Positions 45,744 through 55,238 of a DNA stretch of 64,000 bases are shown here, piece after piece. Each line of letters opens with the position of its first letter. The first letter of the stretch is position 1. This stretch comes from Caballeronia novacaledonica (GTDB taxonomy: Bacteria; Pseudomonadota; Gammaproteobacteria; Burkholderiales; Burkholderiaceae). The notes below the pieces were generated by a model, which was not told the DNA's origin, made no database searches, and was given only the letters and a program-made list of their open reading frames with translations. The stretch spans positions 62,001-126,000 of the forward strand of contig NZ_OGTP01000005.1 of assembly GCF_900258035.1 (NCBI RefSeq), read 5' to 3'. The position numbers were made by a program, and so were the translations under genes.

Positions 45744-46760
45744 TTATGCGGCTGCACGCTTGAGTTTGGGCATCACACGCGTGAAGCTCGGCCCAATGGC
45801 GCTCTCTCCGTCGAGAATCTCCTCGAGAATTCGCTTGCGCTGCGCCTCAGTGAGGAGCGCGCGTTCCAACGAATCGACCGACCACGAGCCCGCGGCTTCC
45901 GCGAGTTTGGCGGCGCGGATGAGCACGCTGCTCAGAGTGCCGACGCACCCTAGCGTGTTCTCAAGCAGGCCTTTCGCGTATTGAGTGAGCTGACCGCCCC
46001 AAAGGTTGGGCAACGTTTTCTCGAACGCCAGCACGCAGCGTTCGAACGCCTTGACATCTTCAGGCCGGTCGTCACGGTAGCGTTCGAAATGAAGGACGTG
46101 CGTGCGTCGAGCAAGTTGGCCGGACAGCGACACCAATTCGTAAAGGTCGTAGGACCCGACGAGAACCATCTGAGTGCCACACTGGTTTGCCAACGACTTG
46201 AGGGTATCGAGCTGAATCTCGAGCCTATGCTTGCCGCGAGTCTGCCGGATGATGTGCGCCGCCTCATCGATGACGAGGAACTGCACCTGGCGCTCGCGCA
46301 GCCCGCGTTCAACGGCAGTCCGAAGGGCAGCCAGGCTGTTGCCAGTAGCGCCGCGTGGGCGTACGGCTCTTCCCGTCGCTTCATCGACGCCATAGAGCAT
46401 CTTGGGCGCCTCGAGGTCGTCGCCGAGCTGCGTGAGAATTCGTCGATAAAAAAGCTTCCATGAGAAATCATTCTCGCCCGATGACGGGGCCTCAACGTAG
46501 ACGGCGGGGATGACGCCACCGTTTGCTTCCATTTGCGAACGGCCTCGCTCGAGCGCGGATTCAACCATGGACCTCGACAATGTCGTCTTGCCTGCGCCGG
46601 TAGGCCCGCATACGAGAAGAATGCTGTCCTGGCTGCCAGCATAGATGAGCGTGTCGAGTTCTCGCATCACATCGGCAACGCGAGTGTGCTTGATGCGCTT
46701 ACTTGAGAGTGCTTCAACCGCGTCAATTTCGGGTTGCAATGTTTCGTTGGGTTGGGACAT
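45744..46760 (-). CDS. tniB: TniB/TnsC-type AAA+ transposition ATPase (full length)
   Basis: This 338-residue protein has Walker A GPTGAGKTT (52-60), Walker B FLVIDEAAH (161-169) and a sensor-like VLVGSYDL. The C-terminal third (after RRTHVLHFERY) is the lid and partner-binding region. Such ATPases form filaments on target DNA and activate the transposase. It follows a shortened relative by 4 bases and precedes tniQ by 2, so all are one transcript. Confidence 0.88.
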   Translation of the reverse strand: MSQPNETLQPEIDAVEALSSKRIKHTRVADVMRELDTLIYAGSQDSILLVCGPTGAGKTTLSRSMVESALERGRSQMEANGGVIPAVYVEAPSSGENDFSWKLFYRRILTQLGDDLEAPKMLYGVDEATGRAVRPRGATGNSLAALRTAVERGLRERQVQFLVIDEAAHIIRQTRGKHRLEIQLDTLKSLANQCGTQMVLVGSYDLYELVSLSGQLARRTHVLHFERYRDDRPEDVKAFERCVLAFEKTLPNLWGGQLTQYAKGLLENTLGCVGTLSSVLIRAAKLAEAAGSWSVDSLERALLTEAQRKRILEEILDGESAIGPSFTRVMPKLKRAAA

Positions 46761-46764
46761 GCTT

Positions 46765-47415
46765 TTATCGGAGGTCCTTCAAATCTTCGAATTGGATGAC
46801 GTGCGTCCGGCGGGCCAGCTGCGCGGAATGCGACACCAATTGACGCACGTCATCCGTGCCGACCAGGACCAGCTGAGTACCACACTGATTCACCAGTGAC
46901 TTCAGGGCGTCGAATTGAAGCGCGAGTTGATGCTTGTTGCGAGTCTGGCGAACAATGTTTTCCGCCTCATCGATGATGAGGAAGCGCACCTGCCGTTCTC
47001 GCAGACATCTTTCAATGGCCGTGCGGAGCGCTGCGAGGCTATAGCCGTTGGTTGCGCGCGGGTGCGCACCAAGCTTGTCGCCAAGCTGGGCGAGAATTCG
47101 GTGGTAAAACAGTTTCCAGGAGAAACCATCCCCTCCCGATACGGGCGCTAGGACATAGACGGCGGGAATGACGCCAGCCTTTGCGTTCGTTTGCGAAAGG
47201 CCTCGTTGGAGAGTGGTTTCCACCATGCGCTTTATCAGCGTGGTTTTGCCCGCACCTTCGGGGCCGCAAACCAAGACAATGCCGCCCTGGCTGCCCGGAT
47301 GAGGGTTGAGTTCTTCCATCACGTCGATAGTGCGGGTGTGGTTGAGGCGCTTCGCTGTGAGCGCGTGGATGGACTCCATCTGTGATGGCTGTACGGTTTC
47401 GGTCTTTTGTGACAT
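46765..47415 (-). CDS. second, shortened TniB-like ATPase
   Basis: This 216-residue protein is clearly a copy of the next gene: MSQKTETVQP against MSQPNETLQP, Walker A GPEGAGKTT (51-59), Walker B FLIIDEAEN, and the shared QLARRTHV segment. It stops right after FEDLKDLR, lacking the last ~115 residues that contain the lid. It also lacks a ~17-residue insertion present in the long copy. Both nucleotide motifs are intact and the gene is tightly spaced, so it may be functional as a paired subunit rather than decayed. Confidence 0.85.
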   Translation of the reverse strand: MSQKTETVQPSQMESIHALTAKRLNHTRTIDVMEELNPHPGSQGGIVLVCGPEGAGKTTLIKRMVETTLQRGLSQTNAKAGVIPAVYVLAPVSGGDGFSWKLFYHRILAQLGDKLGAHPRATNGYSLAALRTAIERCLRERQVRFLIIDEAENIVRQTRNKHQLALQFDALKSLVNQCGTQLVLVGTDDVRQLVSHSAQLARRTHVIQFEDLKDLR

Positions 47416-47422
47416 GGTTTTC

Positions 47423-50137
47423 TCAAAAATCGTCGAACTCTTCGAGCTCTTCGTATTGGTCGTCGGAATCCGGCCTCGTGACCGGATCGGTTGTTACTGT
47501 GTTCTGCGACTGCACTGGTGGCGTTGGTGATGGTGTTGGCGTCTTTTCTGCATCCTTCGCAAGGTTTGGTCGCATAGGCGCGACGACGGGCTCAACGCTC
47601 GCAAGGTCCAAGTCGCTGTACAAAAGCCTGTTCTCGGCCTGACGCTCGAACTCAGTCGCGAGAGCGCCTTCAGGCGTAAAAGTCTGAATGAACTCACGAA
47701 GTCGTTTTGTGTCGCGCTCGTTATCGGAGAGCGATCCGTGGCGGCGGTTGTATTCTTCTGAGAGCGCGCGTTTCTCGACTTCTGTGAGCAACCCTAGGCC
47801 ATGCAGGTTGCGGCAAACCGCGCGAACCCACGTATCTTTGACACGCACATAGACGGACGACGCGTCCCACGGATCGTAGCGAACCTGTACGCTCTCGCCA
47901 TCGAGATGGGCTGAATCGAATGCTCCATTCCAATAGAATCGCTGGTCCACTTTTACGCCGCGTTGGCGGTGAACTTGACGCGTGCCCGTGCGGTCAACTG
48001 GCGGACACGTTGCAATAAGAAAGTCTCGATTAAACTGGATATGCGTCTGCGGACGCTTGCCGTTCTCTCGCATGCCGCGCACGAAGGCCTCGCGCGGTGA
48101 TTCGTCGAGCGCCGGATGGATGTTCTGGTCATAGAATTCGCATGCCCAGTGCTGAATACCTGCGTAAAGCGCCCCGATGGTCCACTCTGCGAGCTTCTGA
48201 GGCAGATGAGAGCCGGTGACCATACGAACGTTCTTCGTGGCTTTCGTGTTGCCCGCAAGGTTGTGGATGTACTCGGTGTTCAATCGACCAAACATACGCT
48301 CCAGCACCGCGCCATGCCTTGGCTGCCCGGCCGGACGAAAGCGCAGATGCGTACCCATGGCGCGCAGAAACGATTCAAATGCAGCCGAGAGGAAATCGCT
48401 GCCGTTATCGACAACGATAAATTCGGGAAGGCGATTGAACCGTCGCACCATATCCCGGACCGTCATCATTGTGGAGGTGTACGAAGGCGAATCGAACGTC
48501 AGGTAAAACCCCACGATGCGTCGCGACCAGGCGTCGACCGCGAGCGACAGCCAAGGGCGGCCGAGAGGCTTTCCGGTCCGGCTCGAGATGACCTCGATGT
48601 CGAGCTGCGTATGGTCGATGTGCACGTACTGGAACGGCCGGCTACCATGGACAGGCGAGTCGTGGTGCAGGACATCTATGAATGTGCTTGCCTGGTAGGC
48701 GATTCGTTTGCCGTATCGCGTGCGAACATCTCTGTTGGTTTCGCGCGATTTGATTCGCGCGATCAGCGTGGGATACGAAGGCGGTATTTCGCCCGCCTCG
48801 GTGAACGCGACCATCATCATGCGGTGACAAGTCTTGAAGTTGATAGCTTTGCTGTTGAGCCAATGCTCATCGATGACGTTGTCCATCAATTCAACCTGTT
48901 GGGTGCTCAATCGCGCTTTGCGGTTGCCCCTTCCGCCCGTATTCGGCACCAGCGCAAGCACCTCATTGGCGCCGTTTGCGAGAGCAATTTCTTGGCGCGC
49001 TTTCCAACGGCGAAGCGTGCGGCCAGATACGTTGGCGGGCTCGGATTCGGCCGCCAGCAATGCCTGCCTGCGAAGCGTGGTTTCGAAGTCGTCCTTCGAA
49101 AACCGACTAAGGTCGTGGTTGGACTGCTGGTCTTGCTGAGGGCATCGCACCTGGCCTTTGTCGTGCGCGTTCTCAAGCCAACTGCGTGTCAGCGTGATGG
49201 TCGAGCCGTCCTGTCCGTTGCAGACGATTGAGTCGCCGGCGACCATCACGATGGTGAGCTCGTTGCCTTCGAAGACGAACTTGGCGCCGTTGGCGATGTT
49301 GAGCGCAAAACGGTCGACACCTGGCAAGCTTCCCGAGCGCGTGTCCGCAAGCATGAAGTCGCGCAATGCTTCATCGCGGTAAAGGCGAAAGGTTCGTTTG
49401 TCGCCGAGCGATTGGCCATCCAGGTCGGTCACTACGCGGTTTCCCGCGATCGCCCGATTCAGCGTGTCGGCGTCGAACTCGTGTGGAGCTCCGAGCAGTT
49501 CCATGAATGTGAGCGAGCCATGCTCTTTCAGGGCTTCGTGGAGTCGGGCAAGAACATCCTCCGGGCACGTTTCTGCAAGGTGCAGGTAGTCGGCGAGGTA
49601 GAGCAGGTTGTCCACGCGCCGGCGGGGAATCGATGCATCGCTGACTACGCGGTAGCGAATGCCGAGGTCCGCAAGGTGCTTCTCGACTTGCGGCGCATAC
49701 CATTCGCCATCGCTCCCCTTCGAATACCGCCAAGGGTATTTCTCAGCGAGTCGGGCGAGCTTTGACTCGGAGAGCCACTCTTCCAGAGTGAAGCCGTCGT
49801 TATTAATGGTGAGGAAATGCGGGATGTGAAGGATATTACGGATTCCGCCGGTCGACTCGTCGACAAGCTTTAGCTTCAGCTCGCATGGAGCGGTGTAGTA
49901 CTCGAGCACGTTGGCTGAGTGTTCCTTGGTGACGGCGGCTGGAAACTCGATATGTCGGGTCTCCGTGCGAATATCGCGGCCCATCTTCTTGCTGGCCAAG
50001 ATGGTAACCACGCTGCCGGCTTGTGGGTTGATGGGTCGCACGGGCGCTTGAGCGCGAGCATCGAGAATAAGTTGGCGGCCAGCGGGTGGCGTGCCGAGCC
50101 GGTCGAAGAGGGCAGTGAGTTGGGGCTTATCGAGCAT
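47423..50137 (-). CDS. tniA: TniA/TnsB-type DDE transposase with TnsA-like N-terminal region
   Basis: This 904-residue protein has a Mu/TnsB-type integrase core with D508 (VHIDHTQLD), D577 (VVDNGSDF) and E613 (VLERMFGRLN), a DD35E spacing, followed by a Mu-type C-terminal domain and an acidic Thr/Pro tail. TniA of Tn5053 is only about 560 residues; here an extra N-terminal ~200-300 residues precede it. Residues 60-185 resemble TnsA (RHIEF...LEYY, IPHFLTINNDG, LGIRYRVVSDASI), but the PDF Asp is His107 and no E-x-K is seen. Leads the tniA-tniB-tniB-tniQ operon. Confidence 0.88.
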   Translation of the reverse strand: MLDKPQLTALFDRLGTPPAGRQLILDARAQAPVRPINPQAGSVVTILASKKMGRDIRTETRHIEFPAAVTKEHSANVLEYYTAPCELKLKLVDESTGGIRNILHIPHFLTINNDGFTLEEWLSESKLARLAEKYPWRYSKGSDGEWYAPQVEKHLADLGIRYRVVSDASIPRRRVDNLLYLADYLHLAETCPEDVLARLHEALKEHGSLTFMELLGAPHEFDADTLNRAIAGNRVVTDLDGQSLGDKRTFRLYRDEALRDFMLADTRSGSLPGVDRFALNIANGAKFVFEGNELTIVMVAGDSIVCNGQDGSTITLTRSWLENAHDKGQVRCPQQDQQSNHDLSRFSKDDFETTLRRQALLAAESEPANVSGRTLRRWKARQEIALANGANEVLALVPNTGGRGNRKARLSTQQVELMDNVIDEHWLNSKAINFKTCHRMMMVAFTEAGEIPPSYPTLIARIKSRETNRDVRTRYGKRIAYQASTFIDVLHHDSPVHGSRPFQYVHIDHTQLDIEVISSRTGKPLGRPWLSLAVDAWSRRIVGFYLTFDSPSYTSTMMTVRDMVRRFNRLPEFIVVDNGSDFLSAAFESFLRAMGTHLRFRPAGQPRHGAVLERMFGRLNTEYIHNLAGNTKATKNVRMVTGSHLPQKLAEWTIGALYAGIQHWACEFYDQNIHPALDESPREAFVRGMRENGKRPQTHIQFNRDFLIATCPPVDRTGTRQVHRQRGVKVDQRFYWNGAFDSAHLDGESVQVRYDPWDASSVYVRVKDTWVRAVCRNLHGLGLLTEVEKRALSEEYNRRHGSLSDNERDTKRLREFIQTFTPEGALATEFERQAENRLLYSDLDLASVEPVVAPMRPNLAKDAEKTPTPSPTPPVQSQNTVTTDPVTRPDSDDQYEELEEFDDF

Positions 50138-50477
50138 TTACATCGTCAGGAACGAGAGGGTCATATTCCCGTTTAGGAAAGTCCCTTGACGATGATCGGC
50201 AAATCGGTCATATGCGACCGAAATCCAGCGTAATCAGGCTGTGATGTGTCTTGGCTGGAGAGGGGAAGAGGCGTAAGCGGACCGGCCGCCATCCCGCGAG
50301 GAATGCTGCGGGAGTTGGCTGGTGGGTTCTGGCGCGGACCGATCGCCCCGAAGGATGGGCACTAGCGTCTCAGCAGGTGTCGGCCACTGAACCGGTGGCA
50401 GTTGGTGAGGAGATCGTCGGATGTCTTGACGATGAACATCACGGCTTGACCAGTGTTGGTTGGACTGGCTGCCCGTG
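50138..50477. promoter_or_regulatory. upstream region of tniA with palindrome; transposon end expected here
   Basis: No gene. TCGGTC-ATATGC-GACCGA (50204-50221) is a perfect palindrome about 67-84 bases upstream of the tniA start, and CATCGTCA (50141-50148) is mirrored by TGACGATG at 50188-50195. These may be operator or transposase sites. No clear terminal inverted repeat could be paired with the other side. Confidence 0.4.
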
Positions 50478-51197
50478 TCATTTTGGCCCGTTCCCTTCGT
50501 AACTCAATTGCGGTAATAGTCGGTTAACCGCTTCGATCATTTGTGGCAACTTATCCGACTCCCTGGACGGGATGAAACCACCGTGTTGCTCTCGAATGGC
50601 CAAGATTAGCTCCGCAGCTACCAATCCCGCCTGTGCACATTCCAAGAGGTCTACTTTGAGCCAGTGATCGTCATCAAAGTCGAAAAAGGCCGTGTAGATG
50701 GCGGGATTTTCGCCGCCAACGTAATGGAAGTTGTGGAAACTGTTGTAGACGTTGGCGTGCGCTGTCTGCTGATTGATCGCATCCTTCATGCGCTTGATCT
50801 CCGCAGAGTAAGACCGAAAATGCGTGTCGATCCAGGAGTAAGCAGCTCGCGATGCTTTCTGAGGGTCGTGCTTCTTGCCATCAAGCGTATCGAAATAGTT
50901 TTTGGTATCGACATGGACCAGGGAGTACGCGGCATGAATCGTAGACTCCAGAAAGTACCGCAACGTCATCTTTGCTTGAATGCGGTGCTGCCGGATCAGA
51001 GCCATCAGACTAAGCGTGTGAGATTTCTTCATCTGGGAAAGGAAGCGAATGAAGATGTCACAGTCTTTGGTGGGCCACGACATGATGTTCGACAGAAGCA
51101 AAGAGACATCCCTCGTTGCCGTAAAAAAGTCGCCGTAGCGCTCCTCCGCGTCGAGAACCATCTGGTGTTCGATATGCGAAAACTCTTCAATGCTCAT
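50478..51197 (-). CDS. unknown helical protein
   Basis: This 239-residue protein begins MSIEEFSHIEHQMVLDAEERYGDFF. It is predicted to be mostly helical, with segments LMALIRQHRIQAKMTLRYFLESTIHAAY and QTAHANVYNSFHNFHYVGG. The His-rich part recalls HEPN-like or DUF5677-like proteins, but the Arg-x4-His motif is not present, so no assignment is made. It diverges from the KAP-like ATPase gene with about 265 bp between starts. Confidence 0.65.
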   Translation of the reverse strand: MSIEEFSHIEHQMVLDAEERYGDFFTATRDVSLLLSNIMSWPTKDCDIFIRFLSQMKKSHTLSLMALIRQHRIQAKMTLRYFLESTIHAAYSLVHVDTKNYFDTLDGKKHDPQKASRAAYSWIDTHFRSYSAEIKRMKDAINQQTAHANVYNSFHNFHYVGGENPAIYTAFFDFDDDHWLKVDLLECAQAGLVAAELILAIREQHGGFIPSRESDKLPQMIEAVNRLLPQLSYEGNGPK

Positions 51198-51462
51198 CGT
51201 AAACTCCTTTCTACCGCTGAGCTGTCGTTGATTCTAGGTTTTGACTAGGATACGCCACATATGACCTTTGGCCGATGACATCGATGTTGTGCGGCGTGGC
51301 GCGGACTAGCTTCTTGCTGCAGACTCGAGGCTTTTAAGTGGCCGTTCCGATGGGCAAAGCTTCGCGCGTCACCAGTTATTCCTTCCCGAAGAAGGCGAGC
51401 GATCGACGAGCGCTCGGATGATAATGCTTGGTAATTCGAGCGATAGGGCAAGGGGAAACAGA

Positions 51463-53190
51463 ATGTCGTTGATAGAAACCAAACAGCGTTTGATCCAAGC
51501 GCTCGGGGACAAGGAAAACAGGGTGATTGCCTTGTCAGGGAAGTGGGGAACGGGCAAAAGTCATCTCTGGCGCGACGTCCAGCGAGGCGCAGAGGTCGAC
51601 GAGTCCGTGACGAAAGCAGTGTACGTTTCTCTGTTCGGATTGCGAGAGATGGGTGAGCTTAAGCTCAAAGCCGTCCAGAGCGCGATGTCTCAAGTCAGTG
51701 AGAAGACGGCTGGCGGCGAGCGCATCCGTACCGCGCTGCGCGGCGCCAAGAAAGTGCTTGAATCGGTCCATAAGGCCTTCTCGGCTCTCGACGAAATCGC
51801 GTTGCTCGCCGTCCCATCGCTCTTAAGTGAGAAGCTCATCGTGCTCGATGACATCGAACGCAAGCACGAAAAGCTCGGCCTCGACGAAGTGATGGGTTTC
51901 ATCGACGAGTTCACGACGCAGCATGAAGCGCGGTTTGTCCTGATCCTCAACGATGACCAACTCAGCCAGCGTGCGCTCTGGGACACCCTGCGCGAGAAGG
52001 TCATTGACCACGAGATTAGACTAATCACGACCGTCGAGGAAGCATTTGGCATCGCAAAGGCGCTCACACCGACCCGCTACGCCAACGCAATAGAGAAGGC
52101 ATCTACAACGTGTGGCCTGGAAAACATCCGCGTGATTCGCAAGACTATCCGTGCTGTCAATCAAATCCTCGGTGACCGCAACCTTGATGACGCCGTGCTC
52201 GCACGTGTCGTGCCGTCAGCAGTGCTTTTATCGGCCATCCATTTCAAAGGCCTCAACGACGGCCCCGATTTTCAGTTCGTGTTGTCGACAGGGAGCGTTT
52301 CCGACTGGGCGGAAATCCTCGCTGAAAAAGAGAAGGACCCTGATACTGCGGACAAGCGTAAGGCTCAATGGCGATCGCTGTTGGAAGAATTGGACATCCG
52401 CAGTTGTGACGAATTTGAGCAGGTAGTGGTCGATTTTCTGGAGTCCGGCCAGTTTGACATTAGCGCCGTGTCGACCATCGTCGCACGGTACGCAGCGGAG
52501 ACCGAGGCCTTAAAGGCGAGGGACGCAGCGCATCGTTATATGCGTCAGCTGACGTGGGACACCGATGTCGACGAGGCCGAACTGGTGGAGATCGCCAAGA
52601 CGTTGGTCCCGATTGCAAAGCATCTTGACGCATACGCAGTGACGGACCTAAGTAATGCAATATCGTCGCTGCCCGGAGGAGCGGATTCGGGCAACGCTAT
52701 TGTTCAAGGATGGATCGAACACTTCCGTACGCTTCCGCATGAAGGCTCTTTTGACGAGGACCTGTTTAATCGACCCATCCACGACGCCATTCGGGAGGCG
52801 ATGGCTAGTGTGGAAGCCCAGGCGAGGTCGCGCGTCACATTGTTCGAGACAGTCCAGCACATCGTTAAGCAAAGCGGATGGGGAACGCGGGAGGAACTAG
52901 TCATGAAGACGGCGACGGCGGCGGAGTTTGAGTCGCAGATTCGAAGCCTTTCGATGGACGAGCGCGCGTTTTTCATGCGACACATGCTGCGGATGAGAAT
53001 ACAGAGGGGAAACTACGACTCCCATTTCGGTACTGCAACCGAACGCTTTACGGAAGCCTGTCGAGTCATCGCGACGGCGCCCAATTCCGGCAGACTCGGC
53101 GCTTTGATTCGGGCGCTTTTTAAGAACGCAAGTCTCGAGAGCGAGCTGGATCCGCGAGAGCCTGGGCCGGGCACAATGGTGGGCGAATAG
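51463..53190 (+). CDS. KAP-like P-loop ATPase
   Basis: This 575-residue protein has a Walker A GKWGTGKS (26-33) and a Walker B LIVLDDIERKH (125-135). The DDIER form is typical of KAP-family and related STAND-like NTPases found in phage-defence islands. No KAP-type membrane hairpin is obvious, so it may be cytoplasmic. The C-terminal 350 residues are helical and unassigned. The ATG at 51463 (MSLIETKQ) has GGGG upstream and replaces a longer in-frame start. A defence role is inferred from location. Confidence 0.7.
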   Translation: MSLIETKQRLIQALGDKENRVIALSGKWGTGKSHLWRDVQRGAEVDESVTKAVYVSLFGLREMGELKLKAVQSAMSQVSEKTAGGERIRTALRGAKKVLESVHKAFSALDEIALLAVPSLLSEKLIVLDDIERKHEKLGLDEVMGFIDEFTTQHEARFVLILNDDQLSQRALWDTLREKVIDHEIRLITTVEEAFGIAKALTPTRYANAIEKASTTCGLENIRVIRKTIRAVNQILGDRNLDDAVLARVVPSAVLLSAIHFKGLNDGPDFQFVLSTGSVSDWAEILAEKEKDPDTADKRKAQWRSLLEELDIRSCDEFEQVVVDFLESGQFDISAVSTIVARYAAETEALKARDAAHRYMRQLTWDTDVDEAELVEIAKTLVPIAKHLDAYAVTDLSNAISSLPGGADSGNAIVQGWIEHFRTLPHEGSFDEDLFNRPIHDAIREAMASVEAQARSRVTLFETVQHIVKQSGWGTREELVMKTATAAEFESQIRSLSMDERAFFMRHMLRMRIQRGNYDSHFGTATERFTEACRVIATAPNSGRLGALIRALFKNASLESELDPREPGPGTMVGE

Positions 53191-53425
53191 GAGGCGAGCA
53201 CGTCGATGGACTTCTGGCAACGTCGGCACCGGACAATCGAACGCCGGCCGTCATCAAAAATCGAGCGCCAGCGCAGATGTGTGGCCGCGACCGCAGCGTG
53301 GCAAGGGCATGCTGCCGGGGCATCTTGCGCCTTGGCCGCCGAGCGCGGCAACCAAGGGTGGTCTCGATGCCCTGATTCGAGTGTCTATCGTACAGAATGT
53401 GCGACCGAGAGAAGTTCGCGCCTAG

Positions 53426-54976
53426 CTAAGCTCCTCCGCCCCGCACACAACTCGTTTGCATTGCTCCGCTCGTCGAGCAATACCCGCGCCAGTTCTCGAT
53501 CATTGCCGGGTCGAACGAGATTTGCTCCTCGTTTGTTTCCGGCCAATAGCTCGCGATGAATCGGCATTGCTGGCTGAGGAACATGATCACGGGCCGGTAT
53601 TCGCTCGGTCTGTGCGGCGTCTGCTGGAGCAAGATGGCGTCCGGACATGAAGCTTTAATGGAAGCCAGGTTCCGCGCGGCCGAATCATATGCGGCATCTG
53701 CGTCGGGGTGCTGCACCTTGATCGCGTGGACCCATGCAGTAGCCTTGTCTCGACCGGATTGAAGCGCTGGGCTGTCGCCGTTCGGACTCAGCGTTATGGT
53801 GAACGACGCAGGGGCTTCTCCGGATACATCCACCGGCATCGGGTCCGACCTCTGGACTGCACGAAGCGCAGCGTCATCCCATTGGGAGTTCCCGCTTGAG
53901 CGCGAAACACTCGCGGACAACAGGGTGCCCGTCCTGCCGAGACGAACGGCGACCACTGTTTCTAATCCGCTGGTTTCGCCGGCCCATATGATGTTCGGTC
54001 TAACTCGGCGCTTGACACGTTCTGCATAAAAGCTCGACGGAGCCGCCGGGGATGAGTTTGAGACCGCTTGTGCGGAGCCGATTACTCTGCTCTGACCGGA
54101 TGTGGCCATGTCAGCATTGGCAATCGGTGGCTGAGACGCGGCTGCGTAGTCTGCCGGCTGGTTCAGTTCTGCAACAAGTCGTTCGCGCTGTTCGTTGTAC
54201 CAGGTCACGAGACACGATTTGTTGAAGCAATTGGCGTTTCGCCAGTTCCATGCCCTGCGAGCGGTGTCGGCAAACGCCCTCTTGTCGGGTGCGACGCTCT
54301 TAGCCTGTGCGAAAACGGTTGCCAGGTCCAAATCCAGAGACGCAAGCTCGGCGTCGCTGCAAATCAGTTTCTCGGACGTGGAGCGCGCTTTCGTGCAGTC
54401 AAAGCTGGTGATGACTTTTGGCTCTTCGCGAACAGGCGCATCAGAAGGGGCCGCGGGTGCATTAGATGACAAGTCGCTGCCCGCGCTGTTTGCATATTGC
54501 GACGGCGCTGCCGTTTCGTTGTTGCTCGAATCGTGCGACGCGCCCACCACCATGCGGATGAAGGCAGCAACCACAATGCCGACGATCCAGAGCCAAACAG
54601 AGCGCTTCTTCGAACCGGCGGTCGTGGCCGAGCTCGGTGGGACTTCCGAAGCGGTAGGCTGCGGTGGCGGTGAAGCGTTGTGTTCCTGCCTTTCACTTTC
54701 CGGTGGCTCAGCGTTGCGTTGCTGCTCACCGCTGGAGGCCGGACGGACTGGCTCTTCGTCGTCAACAAGCGTTGCGTCGTATCGTTGCCGCCTGTCCGCA
54801 TCGCCCAAGACCTCGTACGCCTCGTTTAGAATCTTCATGATCCGCGTGGCGTCCGGACTGCTGTTCTTGTCCGGGTGGTAGCGTTGGCTCAATGCCTTGT
54901 ATGCCGCCCGTATGACTTCAGGCGGCGCGTTGCGGGACACCTTGAGATTGTCGTAGTGGGTATGCGGTTGAGACAT
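53426..54976 (-). CDS. J-domain / TM / LprI-like / TonB C-terminal fusion protein
   Basis: This 516-residue protein joins four modules. They are a J-domain at 7-68 with HPD (34-36); a disordered Glu/Pro/Ser linker then one membrane helix (about 126-145); a DUF1311/LprI-like Cys domain at 193-268 (FDCTKARSTSEKLICSD, NWRNANCFNKSCLV); and a TonB C-terminal-like domain at 315-398 (YAERVKRRVRPNIIWAGE, ASVSRSSGNSQWDDAALRAV). The last 115 residues are unassigned. Topology predicts a cytoplasmic J-domain and periplasmic remainder. Start chosen at MSQPHTHYDNL. Function unknown. Confidence 0.75.
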   Translation of the reverse strand: MSQPHTHYDNLKVSRNAPPEVIRAAYKALSQRYHPDKNSSPDATRIMKILNEAYEVLGDADRRQRYDATLVDDEEPVRPASSGEQQRNAEPPESERQEHNASPPPQPTASEVPPSSATTAGSKKRSVWLWIVGIVVAAFIRMVVGASHDSSNNETAAPSQYANSAGSDLSSNAPAAPSDAPVREEPKVITSFDCTKARSTSEKLICSDAELASLDLDLATVFAQAKSVAPDKRAFADTARRAWNWRNANCFNKSCLVTWYNEQRERLVAELNQPADYAAASQPPIANADMATSGQSRVIGSAQAVSNSSPAAPSSFYAERVKRRVRPNIIWAGETSGLETVVAVRLGRTGTLLSASVSRSSGNSQWDDAALRAVQRSDPMPVDVSGEAPASFTITLSPNGDSPALQSGRDKATAWVHAIKVQHPDADAAYDSAARNLASIKASCPDAILLQQTPHRPSEYRPVIMFLSQQCRFIASYWPETNEEQISFDPAMIENWRGYCSTSGAMQTSCVRGGGA

Positions 54977-55238
54977 GCGCGATGATCGTTGCAATTTTTG
55001 TCTCTGGATTACGGCACGGCCCACGAAAAATTTAGCCTGTCTTTGTGTCCCGTCACGGTCGAGATTCCGGTCGCAATGAATAAACTCGGCGATGCGCATT
55101 CTCTCGGCCCTCTCCGGGCGCGCCCTTCGCCACGGCACGCCGAACTGGCTGCCAACCTGTCCGGCGCGATGGCGACGTTCCTGGTGCCGACCTGGGATGT
55201 GCGCAAACAAGAGAGCAGCGCTGCCTGAAAGTCAGGCG

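Noticed and set aside
44440-50137. CRISPR-associated transposon
   Set aside because: TniQ and TnsC-like genes suggested it, but no Cas gene and no regularly spaced repeat array is visible in the window.
44440-50137. IS21-type istA/istB element
   Set aside because: The transposase is 904 residues with a DD35E core and the operon includes TniQ and two ATPases, which IS21 elements do not have.
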